From: a virus
IMG/VR virus record: IMGVR_UViG_3300029908_000092
Coordinates: 1 to 35,374 of that record
DNA: 35,374 nt
Direction: 5' to 3' (one strand)
Of the stretch, positions 1-6,513 are shown in pieces; the stretch's first letter is position 1, and every line of letters starts with the position of its first letter. The position numbers were made by a program, and so were the translations under genes. The notes under the pieces were generated by a model. The model was not told the origin of the DNA and searched no databases. It was given only the letters and a program-made list of their open reading frames with translations.

Positions 1-172
1 CTGCGGCCAGACCCTGAATGGCGCCTTCGAGTTCGGCATCGTTGTTTGAGGCCAAAGGGATATGGCCATTGCCTTCGGAGTGTTTTGTGCCATCTACAAT
101 GAGGACCCATGCGTAACCGCCCGGCCTATCCTTGGTTTGACCTGAACCATCCGTGTAGACTTCTAACTTCAT
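1..172 (-). CDS. Ribonuclease H-like protein (5' part, runs off the left edge)
   Basis: I translated this stretch directly; it is open to the window edge, so only the first 57 residues are visible. The N-terminus has the RNase HI first strand, with YTDGSG placing the likely metal-binding Asp at residue 8. A GGYAWVL second strand follows. The segment NNDAELEGAIQGL matches the helix that carries the second catalytic acid of the family (Glu47). RNase H cleaves RNA in RNA-DNA hybrids, and in phages it removes Okazaki primers. The ATG overlaps the TGA of the gene upstream in the ATGA form (169-172), so the two are translationally coupled. The C-terminal catalytic residues lie outside the window and cannot be checked. 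Confidence 0.8.
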   Translation of the reverse strand, partial: MKLEVYTDGSGQTKDRPGGYAWVLIVDGTKHSEGNGHIPLASNNDAELEGAIQGLAA

Positions 173-390
173 TCATCAGATTCTACCATACTAGCTCTGA
201 GTTTGACAATAGCTTCTTCGTATATTTTTTGGACTTCTTCTTCGGTAATCATCAATAGTCGTGCTATTACCGCATCTTCAACACCTTCAGAACTTCTGGA
301 TATAAAACGCTCCAAGGAATTTCCTAATTTAGGACAACGAATATAATCTTCTTCTTCGCGAATTCTACGTTCAATATCATCTTTATCCAT
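169..390 (-). CDS. Small helix-turn-helix protein resembling sigma-70 region 4
   Basis: The protein has 73 residues when started at the ATG at 388-390. That ATG has a GGAG about 9 nt upstream; a longer reading would need a TTG. The stretch from residue 39 to 65 (DAVIARLLMITEEEVQKIYE, then EAIVKLR) has the pattern of sigma region 4.2: a helix, a turn with small and hydrophobic residues, then a recognition helix ending in KLR. It has no region 2. It may bind the -35 element or RNA polymerase, or act as a co-activator like the small late-transcription factors of T4-like phages; that role is inference. It overlaps the upstream coiled-coil gene by 8 bp and the RNase H gene by 4 bp, so it lies within one operon. 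Confidence 0.6.
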   Translation of the reverse strand: MDKDDIERRIREEEDYIRCPKLGNSLERFISRSSEGVEDAVIARLLMITEEEVQKIYEEAIVKLRASMVESDE

Positions 391-775
391 CTTTATTTTC
401 TCCAAAACGACCAGAAATTACAACATTTTCAATCTTTTGCAACAATAAATCGTATTCTTGATTATTGTCCTCAACAAGTTTCTGTATTACGCCCATAGCT
501 CTTATTATTTTCACTCTGTCGTCGATCAAGAAATTTAGCCTACTTACGGTTCTGTGTAAATCTTCTTTGTTTTTCCTATATTCAAATGTAGATGCAATGA
601 CATGTTCTTTCTTAAGGAAATCGATGTTCATTTCTATGATTTCTTTTGTTGTGGATAAGTTATTGATTTCTTTTTCAATAATTTCAAGGCCAGTATTTAT
701 GGTGTGCAGACGCCCTGATAATTCTGTGGCATAAGTTTCTCGTTGTTCTAATAGACGAGACCATTCAAAACCCAT
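383..775 (-). CDS. Coiled-coil protein of unknown function
   Basis: The protein has 130 residues starting at the ATG at 773-775. Nearly the whole length is charged and helical, with heptad-like spacing of Leu and Ile (for example LHTINTGLEIIEKEINNL and LIDDRVKIIRAMGVIQKLVE). There is no signal peptide or membrane segment. I do not recognise the family. It overlaps the sigma-region-4-like gene by 8 bp. Upstream lie an HNH gene and a 62-bp gap with a candidate promoter (824-832) and a short hairpin, so it may begin its own transcript. A structural or protein-binding role is possible but not shown. Confidence 0.6.
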   Translation of the reverse strand: MGFEWSRLLEQRETYATELSGRLHTINTGLEIIEKEINNLSTTKEIIEMNIDFLKKEHVIASTFEYRKNKEDLHRTVSRLNFLIDDRVKIIRAMGVIQKLVEDNNQEYDLLLQKIENVVISGRFGENKDG

Positions 776-801
776 AATGATTAAACCTATAATAAGGACC
801 G

Positions 802-816
802 TCCGGAAAGTCCGGA
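802..816 (-). promoter_or_regulatory. Short hairpin at the predicted mRNA 5' end
   Basis: On the minus strand TCCGGA-CTT-TCCGGA can fold into a 6-bp stem with a 3-nt loop. It begins one base after the start site predicted from the -10 element at 824-829 (about 817). A 5'-terminal hairpin of this kind could stabilise the mRNA. No T-run follows, so it does not look like an intrinsic terminator. Confidence 0.35.
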
Positions 817-823
817 TAGCCTA

Positions 824-832
824 TCTATATCA
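824..832 (-). promoter_or_regulatory. Candidate extended -10 promoter (TGATATAGA)
   Basis: The minus strand reads TGATATAGA just after the HNH stop codon. It matches the recurring element TGTGATATAAT of this window except at the end. The predicted start is near 817, giving a leader of about 42 nt for the coiled-coil gene. No good -35 is seen. Confidence 0.4.
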
Positions 833-837
833 TATTC

Positions 838-1362
838 TTAAGACAATAGTTTGTTATGCTTTAGTCTATTTAGAGGTCCGGGGAGAATTTGCAAATTCCA
901 CGGCACATGAAGGCCAGATACATTTTCGCCCTGGAGAGGAACAATATGATCTACTTGAAGCTGTTCTTCACTTAACCATTGGAGTTCTTTAGCTAAAATA
1001 TATAACTCTTCAATTTCTGCTAATTGCTCTTTACTTAGCCATTGAGGGGTGCGTTGTTTTTTGGCAGCCTTACGTTTAGCATTCCACGCTCGACGTTTTC
1101 CGGTATTATCTTTTCTGTACTGTTTGTCGTATTCTGCTTTTTCAATTTTATGATCTGGCCCATACGTCTTCTGATATAGAAGTATTTCATCTCTATTGGT
1201 CAAATAATGCTGTCTATCGTATTCACTTTTTGATTCAGCGTTTTGTTTTGCCCTATTTGCTCGGCATCTTTTACAAAGTGTCTGCAATCCATCTATTTTT
1301 GACATATTTTTATGAAATTCGCCACTTTTCCTGATGGTCCGACACCCGTGGCAATATTTCAT
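838..1362 (-). CDS. HNH homing-type endonuclease
   Basis: The protein has 174 residues. The N-terminus has a zinc-binding pattern, C4-x2-C7 and a second C-x2-C near residues 31-34 (CKRC), typical of phage HNH proteins. The middle is very basic (KRRAWNAKRKAAKKQ). The C-terminal nuclease core is VDHIVPLQGENVSG, followed by LHVPWNLQILPGPLN, which fits the H-N-H metal finger. Such genes are usually selfish mobile elements that cut DNA at an unoccupied site. It sits between the phosphoesterase and the coiled-coil gene with a 1-bp gap upstream, consistent with insertion into an operon. A decayed relative of its last 25 or so codons lies at 28411-28506. Confidence 0.88.
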   Translation of the reverse strand: MKYCHGCRTIRKSGEFHKNMSKIDGLQTLCKRCRANRAKQNAESKSEYDRQHYLTNRDEILLYQKTYGPDHKIEKAEYDKQYRKDNTGKRRAWNAKRKAAKKQRTPQWLSKEQLAEIEELYILAKELQWLSEEQLQVDHIVPLQGENVSGLHVPWNLQILPGPLNRLKHNKLLS

Positions 1363-1363
1363 A

Positions 1364-2578
1364 TTAGTTCAACTGTATCAAAAATCTCTTGTAAAAAGAA
1401 GTTTCACGTTTAATGGAATCTGATTTTTCTCGTTTAATATAGAAATTAAGCGTTTGACAGGGTTCACAGTCAAAGCCCAAAACTGTACTGTAACCGTCAT
1501 TTCCGGGTACATTGCCATTGGTTACAATTTTACCAACATCGTATTCGGTAGGCGAATGATAATGACCGCCGCGCATGAATCTGATGGGCGTTTTAAGCTG
1601 ATTTACACGTTTGGCCATTAGACTTTCTAGTGCTACTCTGGTATTACCTTTAGCATTATCGTAGTGCTCATAAAGAACCTTCTCGCCATAGATATCGACC
1701 AATTGATAGGGTTCTTCGGGGATCTTCCAGCTGATGTTCTTAAGGCCCGCGACCTTACAAAACTCTTCCATGGTCTTATAAATGATCCACGTAACATTCT
1801 CAGCACCCGGTTGATTGTAAGTTCTATGCACTTCAGTTCGGTCGTGATTGCCTGTAACTCCGATACATTCAATTTCGGCACCTAATTTGGCTGCAGCATG
1901 AGCTACGGGAACAACGATCAATTGAAAACAATGGGTTAGACATTCCTGAACTTGGCGAGAATTGCCAAATTCGCATCCTTTGGAGGATTCCGTTCCATGC
2001 ATGGTAGCACTTTCGATCATATCGCCCAGAAAGGCTAGAATTATCTTATCAATTTTGTAGTGTTCGGCGGCTCGCTGCATTTCCTTGATCGTGGTGTCCG
2101 AGATCTGTTTTAAGCGCCTTTTAAGGACTTCATTGTTAAACGTTCGAGTTAGCTTACCAACATGAACATCGCTAATTAAAAGCTCAAGAGTCATACCCTT
2201 TTTGCCCTTTTTGAACTTAGGCAATTTTACCGCTTTTGGAGTTACTAGCTTGTTTAGCTCTTTCGCAGATCCCTTGATGGCATCTACAATATCTTCTCTC
2301 GACAGAGACTGATCTACAAGCTTTTTCAGATCCTTAGAATTTAAAGTGCTGGCCCTCTTGGTCCTGGCCACATCTTTGTAAAGTCGTACATATTCACTAG
2401 GATTGTCTAGGCGATCCCTATTGCGATGATACGATTTTTTGACAGAGTCTAAGGTCCTGTCTTTTTTGAACTTTTTATTGAATCGCTGAGTAATATCAGA
2501 CCAATCAAGACCTGCCTCTTCTTTCAGCGATGAAACATATGCTATTTCTGCATCGGACATTTTTTCCGGTAACATCAT
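1364..2578 (-). CDS. Calcineurin-like metallophosphoesterase
   Basis: The protein has 404 residues. Residues 1-125 form a helical, basic region that may bind DNA. The catalytic domain starts near 130 and has the family motifs in order: D137-x-H139 (LLISDVHVG), GD at 185-186, GNHD at 243-246 and a C-terminal GGHYHS. These residues bind two metals in phosphoesterases and nucleases. The motif set is complete, so it is probably active as a nuclease or phosphatase; the substrate is unknown. It is separate from the gp47-like gene at 10962-11936, which has the same fold. AAGGA lies about 12 nt before the first ATG; a second ATG follows directly, so the start is uncertain by one codon. Confidence 0.85.
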   Translation of the reverse strand: MMLPEKMSDAEIAYVSSLKEEAGLDWSDITQRFNKKFKKDRTLDSVKKSYHRNRDRLDNPSEYVRLYKDVARTKRASTLNSKDLKKLVDQSLSREDIVDAIKGSAKELNKLVTPKAVKLPKFKKGKKGMTLELLISDVHVGKLTRTFNNEVLKRRLKQISDTTIKEMQRAAEHYKIDKIILAFLGDMIESATMHGTESSKGCEFGNSRQVQECLTHCFQLIVVPVAHAAAKLGAEIECIGVTGNHDRTEVHRTYNQPGAENVTWIIYKTMEEFCKVAGLKNISWKIPEEPYQLVDIYGEKVLYEHYDNAKGNTRVALESLMAKRVNQLKTPIRFMRGGHYHSPTEYDVGKIVTNGNVPGNDGYSTVLGFDCEPCQTLNFYIKREKSDSIKRETSFYKRFLIQLN

Positions 2579-2639
2579 ATCTAAAAGATTCCTTCTCGTG
2601 GGTCCAAAAAGAGGTCGTAGTACATAGAACTACACTTAG

Positions 2640-2659
2640 TCTACTCTGTATACAGTAGA
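2640..2659. repeat. Perfect inverted repeat in the gap upstream of the phosphoesterase gene
   Basis: TCTACT (2640-2645) and AGTAGA (2654-2659) are complementary arms. Between them lies the overlapping palindrome CTGTATACAG (2646-2655). The element sits in a 93-bp gap between two leftward genes. It could be an operator or an mRNA hairpin. There is no T-run, so a terminator is unlikely. Confidence 0.4.
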
Positions 2660-2671
2660 ACCTCAAGATAT

Positions 2672-3286
2672 TTATGCGGTAGGTGAAGAATTATCTGCTG
2701 CAGGAGCTTCGGATGAAGCCTCCGCAGGGGCCGATTGTTCTGCTGGAGCTGAAGTTTCAGAAGCAGGAGCTTCGGTCTTAGGAGCTTCGATTGAGTAAAC
2801 TTCAAGGACTTCAAATTTTAGCTTGCCTTCTTGAATATCTACAATATCGCCAATTTTATGGTCTCGGATCTTATCTTGCACTTCAGGCTGTAACGCAGCA
2901 AGGGCAAACTGAAGACGCGGATTAACAGCATTACCTTGTTCGTCCAATTCACGACCAACAACGAAGGAGTTGTTAGTGACAGTATCTTGACTTACAAGAA
3001 CGCCTTGGGCGATAAGACCATCTACTTTTTGTTTCAAGTCTAGGACGTTATTCTCAACCATGGCTTTAGAAACGTTTTCGTCAGTTAGAGGTTCTCCACG
3101 TTGCGCAACAGCTTGAATTGATGAGACCTTATTACCGAGAATCTTGAGAGCTTCCTTGGCAACATTGAGGTCTTGCGCGACGCCGTTAAAAGCTTGATAC
3201 ATGGACATAAGTCCTTTTTCAAGATCTTCGATACGTTGTGAAGCGCTCTTGGGGGCTGGATTTTGTTGGGGTTGGTTATCTGACAT
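2672..3286 (-). CDS. Unknown protein with coiled-coil N-half and Ala/Glu/Pro-rich tail
   Basis: The protein has 204 residues. The start is secure: AAGGAG lies 5-6 nt before the ATG. Residues 15-60 are predicted helical and probably coiled-coil. Residues 100-165 look like a small compact domain (including IGDIVDIQEGKLKFEVLEVY). From about residue 170 the tail is low complexity, made of Ala, Pro, Ser and Glu. I do not recognise the family. It follows a 66-bp gap that carries a perfect extended -10 element, so it may head a transcript. The tail suggests a flexible linker or a protein made in quantity. Confidence 0.7.
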   Translation of the reverse strand: MSDNQPQQNPAPKSASQRIEDLEKGLMSMYQAFNGVAQDLNVAKEALKILGNKVSSIQAVAQRGEPLTDENVSKAMVENNVLDLKQKVDGLIAQGVLVSQDTVTNNSFVVGRELDEQGNAVNPRLQFALAALQPEVQDKIRDHKIGDIVDIQEGKLKFEVLEVYSIEAPKTEAPASETSAPAEQSAPAEASSEAPAADNSSPTA

Positions 3287-3321
3287 GTTATCTCCTTGTT
3301 AATTTCTTTTTGTTAAATACG

Positions 3322-3330
3322 ATTATATCA
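3322..3330 (-). promoter_or_regulatory. Extended -10 promoter (TGATATAAT)
   Basis: The minus strand reads TGATATAAT: TG, one base, then a consensus TATAAT at 3322-3327. The predicted start is about 3315, giving a leader of about 29 nt that holds the AAGGAG site of the gene ending at 2672. No clear -35 is visible. It is one of the best matches to the element repeated across this window. Confidence 0.6.
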
Positions 3331-3352
3331 TTGCTTAATTTTTACTTGACAT

Positions 3353-4312
3353 CTAATTCTTAGATGGCAAATTTTTGACTAATTCTATAAGCTTAGACAT
3401 GCCGCCGTTACTATTTACCGTATTGGCATGCTCTGCGGCCAACATAGCGGTCTGTTCATATGTTGCCATGGGCAATGCTGCTGCTGACTTAACGGTTCTC
3501 TTGCCAGCTTGGCGAGCTTCCGCAGCCCTCCAGTGATTAGCAAGCTCGTCCTGAGACATCTGACTAGGATCTTTTGTTAAAGGTTTGTAATCAGCATCTG
3601 GATCTTCTGTTTTAATAGCAGATGATTGAGCTGAAGTTTTCTGCCTAGCAATTGGTCCGGTGGGCCTAGCCGGTAACTTCTTGGCAACAGATTTTTGGCT
3701 AGAACCTAAGCTTATTTTGTTTAAACCTTCTCGACGTGGTACGTTATCAACTTCTTGCGTTGTTTTTGTAACTTCAGGAACAAAACGATCGGAATTTTCA
3801 GAAGCTCCTTTGCTTGCTGCAAATGCTAATTTTTTAAGAACATTAACTTCTACTTGGTTAAAAGGAAAATCAATTTCTAAATGTTCTATCGTAGAAGTAT
3901 CTTTGCGCATGCCAATCATAATTTCCATTTGTTCTTTGGCAAATCTACGGATTTGATTTTGTACAAAACGTGAGGCGATGGGATCAGCTCCAGAACCCTC
4001 GAAAAGATCGTTATTGATTACCATCTCATAGAGACGACCCTGTTCCAAACGAAGCCTGGCATCTGATAGGACTGCCGAATAATCTTCTTGTTCATCATCA
4101 ATTTCGGGCAATTCAAACTCCTCAGCTTCTATTGGAGCTGGCGGCTGTTTCTTGGATTCAAAAACTTTTTGCATAGTAGGAGATGGCTTATTTTGAATCG
4201 GGGCGGATGCTGCGCGAACATGACCCTGGTCAGGCTGCCATTGTCCGTCCACTCGACTAACTGGATTATCAATAAATCCATCTTCATCATCGTCAAAAAA
4301 ATTATTGCTCAT
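3353..4312 (-). CDS. Unknown phage protein with disordered ends
   Basis: The protein has 319 residues, starting at an ATG preceded by AAAGGAG with 8-nt spacing. The N-terminal 75 residues are acidic and Pro-rich, probably disordered. Residues 80-170 are helical (DARLRLEQGRLYEMVINNDL) and look like a folded core. The second half is Lys-, Ser- and Ala-rich with low complexity, ending in a short amphipathic helix (MSKLIELVKNLPS). No family is recognised and no catalytic motif is seen. Its ATG overlaps the stop of the preceding gene by 4 bp. A DNA-binding or virion-assembly role is possible but not supported directly. Confidence 0.65.
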   Translation of the reverse strand: MSNNFFDDDEDGFIDNPVSRVDGQWQPDQGHVRAASAPIQNKPSPTMQKVFESKKQPPAPIEAEEFELPEIDDEQEDYSAVLSDARLRLEQGRLYEMVINNDLFEGSGADPIASRFVQNQIRRFAKEQMEIMIGMRKDTSTIEHLEIDFPFNQVEVNVLKKLAFAASKGASENSDRFVPEVTKTTQEVDNVPRREGLNKISLGSSQKSVAKKLPARPTGPIARQKTSAQSSAIKTEDPDADYKPLTKDPSQMSQDELANHWRAAEARQAGKRTVKSAAALPMATYEQTAMLAAEHANTVNSNGGMSKLIELVKNLPSKN

Positions 4313-4623
4313 TTCTTATTCTCCTTTTGAAGTCTCTTAAGGAAGGTTTTAAGTCCTTCGATTTCCTTCTTAATTTGGGCTATCTGATACTTATTCATCT
4401 CACCGGCGGGAATAGCATCTTTTATCATTTCTTCATGATTTTGTTCAACTACCCATTTGTTAAGCGTTAGATTCAACTCAACGATTCCGCAGCCTTTCCA
4501 ACATTTGGCATGCTCCTTAAGAGCATCTATTGATGGATATATTTTATTTCCATCACTCGCATTACCAATTTCATGTTGGAAGTCAATCCCACATGCGTAT
4601 ACTTTAATCGATTTTTTTTTCAT
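4309..4623 (-). CDS. Small unknown protein with C-terminal coiled coil
   Basis: The protein has 104 residues from the ATG at 4621-4623, which has AAAGG 6 nt upstream; a reading two codons longer would use TTG. The first half contains Cys residues (ACGIDFQHEIG and KCWKGCGIVELNL) and a compact beta-strand-like pattern. The last 30 residues are a strongly charged helix (IAQIKKEIEGLKTFLKRLQ). It overlaps the resolvase gene by 20 bp and couples to the next gene by ATGA. Function unknown. Confidence 0.65.
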   Translation of the reverse strand: MKKKSIKVYACGIDFQHEIGNASDGNKIYPSIDALKEHAKCWKGCGIVELNLTLNKWVVEQNHEEMIKDAIPAGEMNKYQIAQIKKEIEGLKTFLKRLQKENKK

Positions 4624-5236
4624 TTGCAACCTTTATTTTTCTCATATGATATGCTAATGCAATACATAGAGCATCCGCCAGATCTTCGTCGCGTTTGCGA
4701 AGCGGTTCTTTAAAGAATTTGCCAAAAGTTTCGTTGGCAACTCGAATTGCTACATGCTTTTTTGTGATCTTTCCTATACGTTTACCTGCCTCATTGTAGG
4801 CTATCTTGGTGTTATTCTTCTCTTTATATTTCTTAACTGCCTTATTATGTAGAGATTCTTCTTTGGTCATTTTTGCACTTATAATAGATCGCCACTCGCC
4901 CGTCATGAGGTATACATTCTTAATTTTGGTATCTTTTATCAATTTGGCAACTAGAAAATGAATCCATTCCAAGATCTTTTGACTATGGCTCGATTTACTA
5001 TTAGAAGCAGTTTCTTCTATAACCAGAATATCTGGATTTAGATTATCGACTAAATTCCTAATTTGACCATAGCATTGATATGCCCATTCCACGAAGGCTT
5101 CAGGGTAGGGTCCATCAGGCATGGGAACCTTGGGGATCTGACCATAGCTTTCGGGCACAATGGACTCTTCAGAACTCACCACAAGGGCATAGCCCGTCTT
5201 TGTGCTTATATCCAAACTAAGAACTCGTTCACTCAC
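4604..5236 (-). CDS. RuvC-like Holliday junction resolvase
   Basis: The protein has 210 residues. The RNase H-like nuclease fold is shown by LSLDISTKTGYAL with catalytic Asp9, by ILVIEETAS with Glu74 or Glu75, and by the C-terminal RDEDLADALCIALAY with Asp185 and Asp188. A KK pair before that helix (159-160) fits the RuvC family as well. RuvC-type enzymes cut four-way junctions as dimers. In a phage this resolves recombination intermediates and branched DNA before packaging. The start is GTG at 5234-5236, overlapping the previous stop as TAGTG, with GGAG 7 nt upstream. It sits in the same leftward block as gp46/gp47-like genes. Confidence 0.82.
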   Translation of the reverse strand: MSERVLSLDISTKTGYALVVSSEESIVPESYGQIPKVPMPDGPYPEAFVEWAYQCYGQIRNLVDNLNPDILVIEETASNSKSSHSQKILEWIHFLVAKLIKDTKIKNVYLMTGEWRSIISAKMTKEESLHNKAVKKYKEKNNTKIAYNEAGKRIGKITKKHVAIRVANETFGKFFKEPLRKRDEDLADALCIALAYHMRKIKVANEKKID

Positions 5237-5520
5237 TACGCATCTCCGCCCTTATCCTTTACGCGTTGGATAAGATATCGGATTTTGAGGCTGATGGCCT
5301 TTTTAGCATCCTTGTATGGACCTTCAAGTTCTGCCTTTTTTTCATTTACTTCTTCAAGAGCAGTATCGTCTTCTTTTGCTTTACTGACCTTTTCTGCTTC
5401 CTTAGCGTAGGTTGAAATGCGCTTCTCCAATGCATCTAGCGATAGACTATCTACCTCCTGAGCAAAATCGGGATATTCCTTTTGAACTGTTTCTGTTACT
5501 GTTTTCTTGGGTCGTGCCAT
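5236..5520 (-). CDS. Small charged helical protein, unknown
   Basis: The protein has 94 residues with AAGGAG 5 nt before the ATG. After a basic N-terminus (MARPKKTVTETV) nearly all of it is a charged helix with coiled-coil spacing (LEKRISTYAKEAEKVSKAKE). It has no motif I recognise. It overlaps the RuvC-like gene by one base (TAGTG), so the two are coupled; it could be a partner of the resolvase, which is inference only. Confidence 0.65.
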   Translation of the reverse strand: MARPKKTVTETVQKEYPDFAQEVDSLSLDALEKRISTYAKEAEKVSKAKEDDTALEEVNEKKAELEGPYKDAKKAISLKIRYLIQRVKDKGGDA

Positions 5521-5522
5521 GG

Positions 5523-5858
5523 TTACTCCTTGTAATCGATTTTTACGATACGTTTTAGTAAGTTATTTCCGCTTAAATAATTAACTACTGCTTCGAGCAT
5601 TGCGACGGTAGTATGGTGATGATTTTCCAGTCTTTTGCTAGATATAGTTAATGGAAGTTTTTGCGATGCCATTGCATCCTTTGCTAAACTAATAATCATT
5701 TGTACATCGGTGTATTTAACCAAAAAATCTAGCTTTGTAAAGAGAAAGTTTTTATCGTATATAGCTCTAAGATATGCTCGACGATCCTCTAGGGACATAT
5801 TTGATTCTTGTTTGAAATATTCCGCAAGGTCTTGATCAACAGATTCTTTATTGGTCAT
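5523..5858 (-). CDS. Unknown protein
   Basis: The protein has 111 residues and a mostly helical composition, with a central hydrophobic helix (FLVKYTDVQMIISLAKDAMA) and a His cluster (ENHHHTTV). AAAGGA lies about 11 nt before the ATG. It begins 1 bp after the HNH gene and ends 2 bp before the next gene, so it is part of the same operon. No family is recognised. Confidence 0.6.
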   Translation of the reverse strand: MTNKESVDQDLAEYFKQESNMSLEDRRAYLRAIYDKNFLFTKLDFLVKYTDVQMIISLAKDAMASQKLPLTISSKRLENHHHTTVAMLEAVVNYLSGNNLLKRIVKIDYKE

Positions 5859-5859
5859 T

Positions 5860-6513
5860 TTAACTATTTCCTTTCAGTATATTATCCAAAGCCCAAAGTG
5901 GCTGCAAGTTGGTGTAATGACAAGCTTTTAAAAATTCTTCTTTATTTGATAAATCAAATTTTGATAAGGGAACAATGTGGTCTATATGCCAACCCTTAAT
6001 TCTGTGGTTCTCCCACGTCATTCCTGGTTGAAACTTACTTTCTAAGTATATCTTTAATTCTCGAATTGAGCAACCTAAATCTTTTACGGCGGACCCATTT
6101 TTATAATTACTTTTAATTGCTATCAATAGCCTATTTCTTAGGACTTTCTTGAGTTTTAATAAGGGATTGTTAATCAATCTATCAGCCTGCTGTTTGGTTA
6201 TCTTTGCTCTATTTTCTTTTCCATATGTCTTTTGATAAGATTTGCTATTATTATGATGTTTAGCCACTTTATCAGGATTATCAGCTCTCCATTTTTTTTG
6301 ATATTCATTTTTGTGTTTTTTGTTTTTATCAATATTTTTGCTATTCCACACTTTTTGGGTTAAACGAATCTCATCTTTATTAATTTTATAATATTCGGCA
6401 TTATAAATTTTAACACAATCTCTACAGACAGGATTCAGCCCATCTGTAGTATTTTTATGGGAACAAAAGCTTATATATGGCTTATTTTGTAAGCATTTTT
6501 TGCAGGTTTTCAT
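5860..6513 (-). CDS. HNH homing-type endonuclease
   Basis: The protein has 217 residues. The N-terminus has two CxxC zinc-binding pairs (C4-x2-C7 and C30-x2-C33), followed by a long Lys- and Asn-rich region. The C-terminal core has GWHIDHIVPLSKFDLS and then HYTNLQPLWALDN, a clear HNH pattern of the phage-borne type. It is inserted between the gp46-like gene and a small unknown gene. Its ATG overlaps the gp46 stop by 4 bp. It is AT-richer than its neighbours by eye, which fits a mobile element. It is not close in sequence to the HNH protein at 838-1362 beyond the shared motifs. Confidence 0.88.
   Translation of the reverse strand: MKTCKKCLQNKPYISFCSHKNTTDGLNPVCRDCVKIYNAEYYKINKDEIRLTQKVWNSKNIDKNKKHKNEYQKKWRADNPDKVAKHHNNSKSYQKTYGKENRAKITKQQADRLINNPLLKLKKVLRNRLLIAIKSNYKNGSAVKDLGCSIRELKIYLESKFQPGMTWENHRIKGWHIDHIVPLSKFDLSNKEEFLKACHYTNLQPLWALDNILKGNS

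Noticed and set aside
1364-2578. Phosphoesterase as the gp47 partner of the gp46-like ATPase
   Set aside because: The protein at 10962-11936 has the SbcD-type motif set and tail. This one has an unrelated N-terminal region and a different ending.
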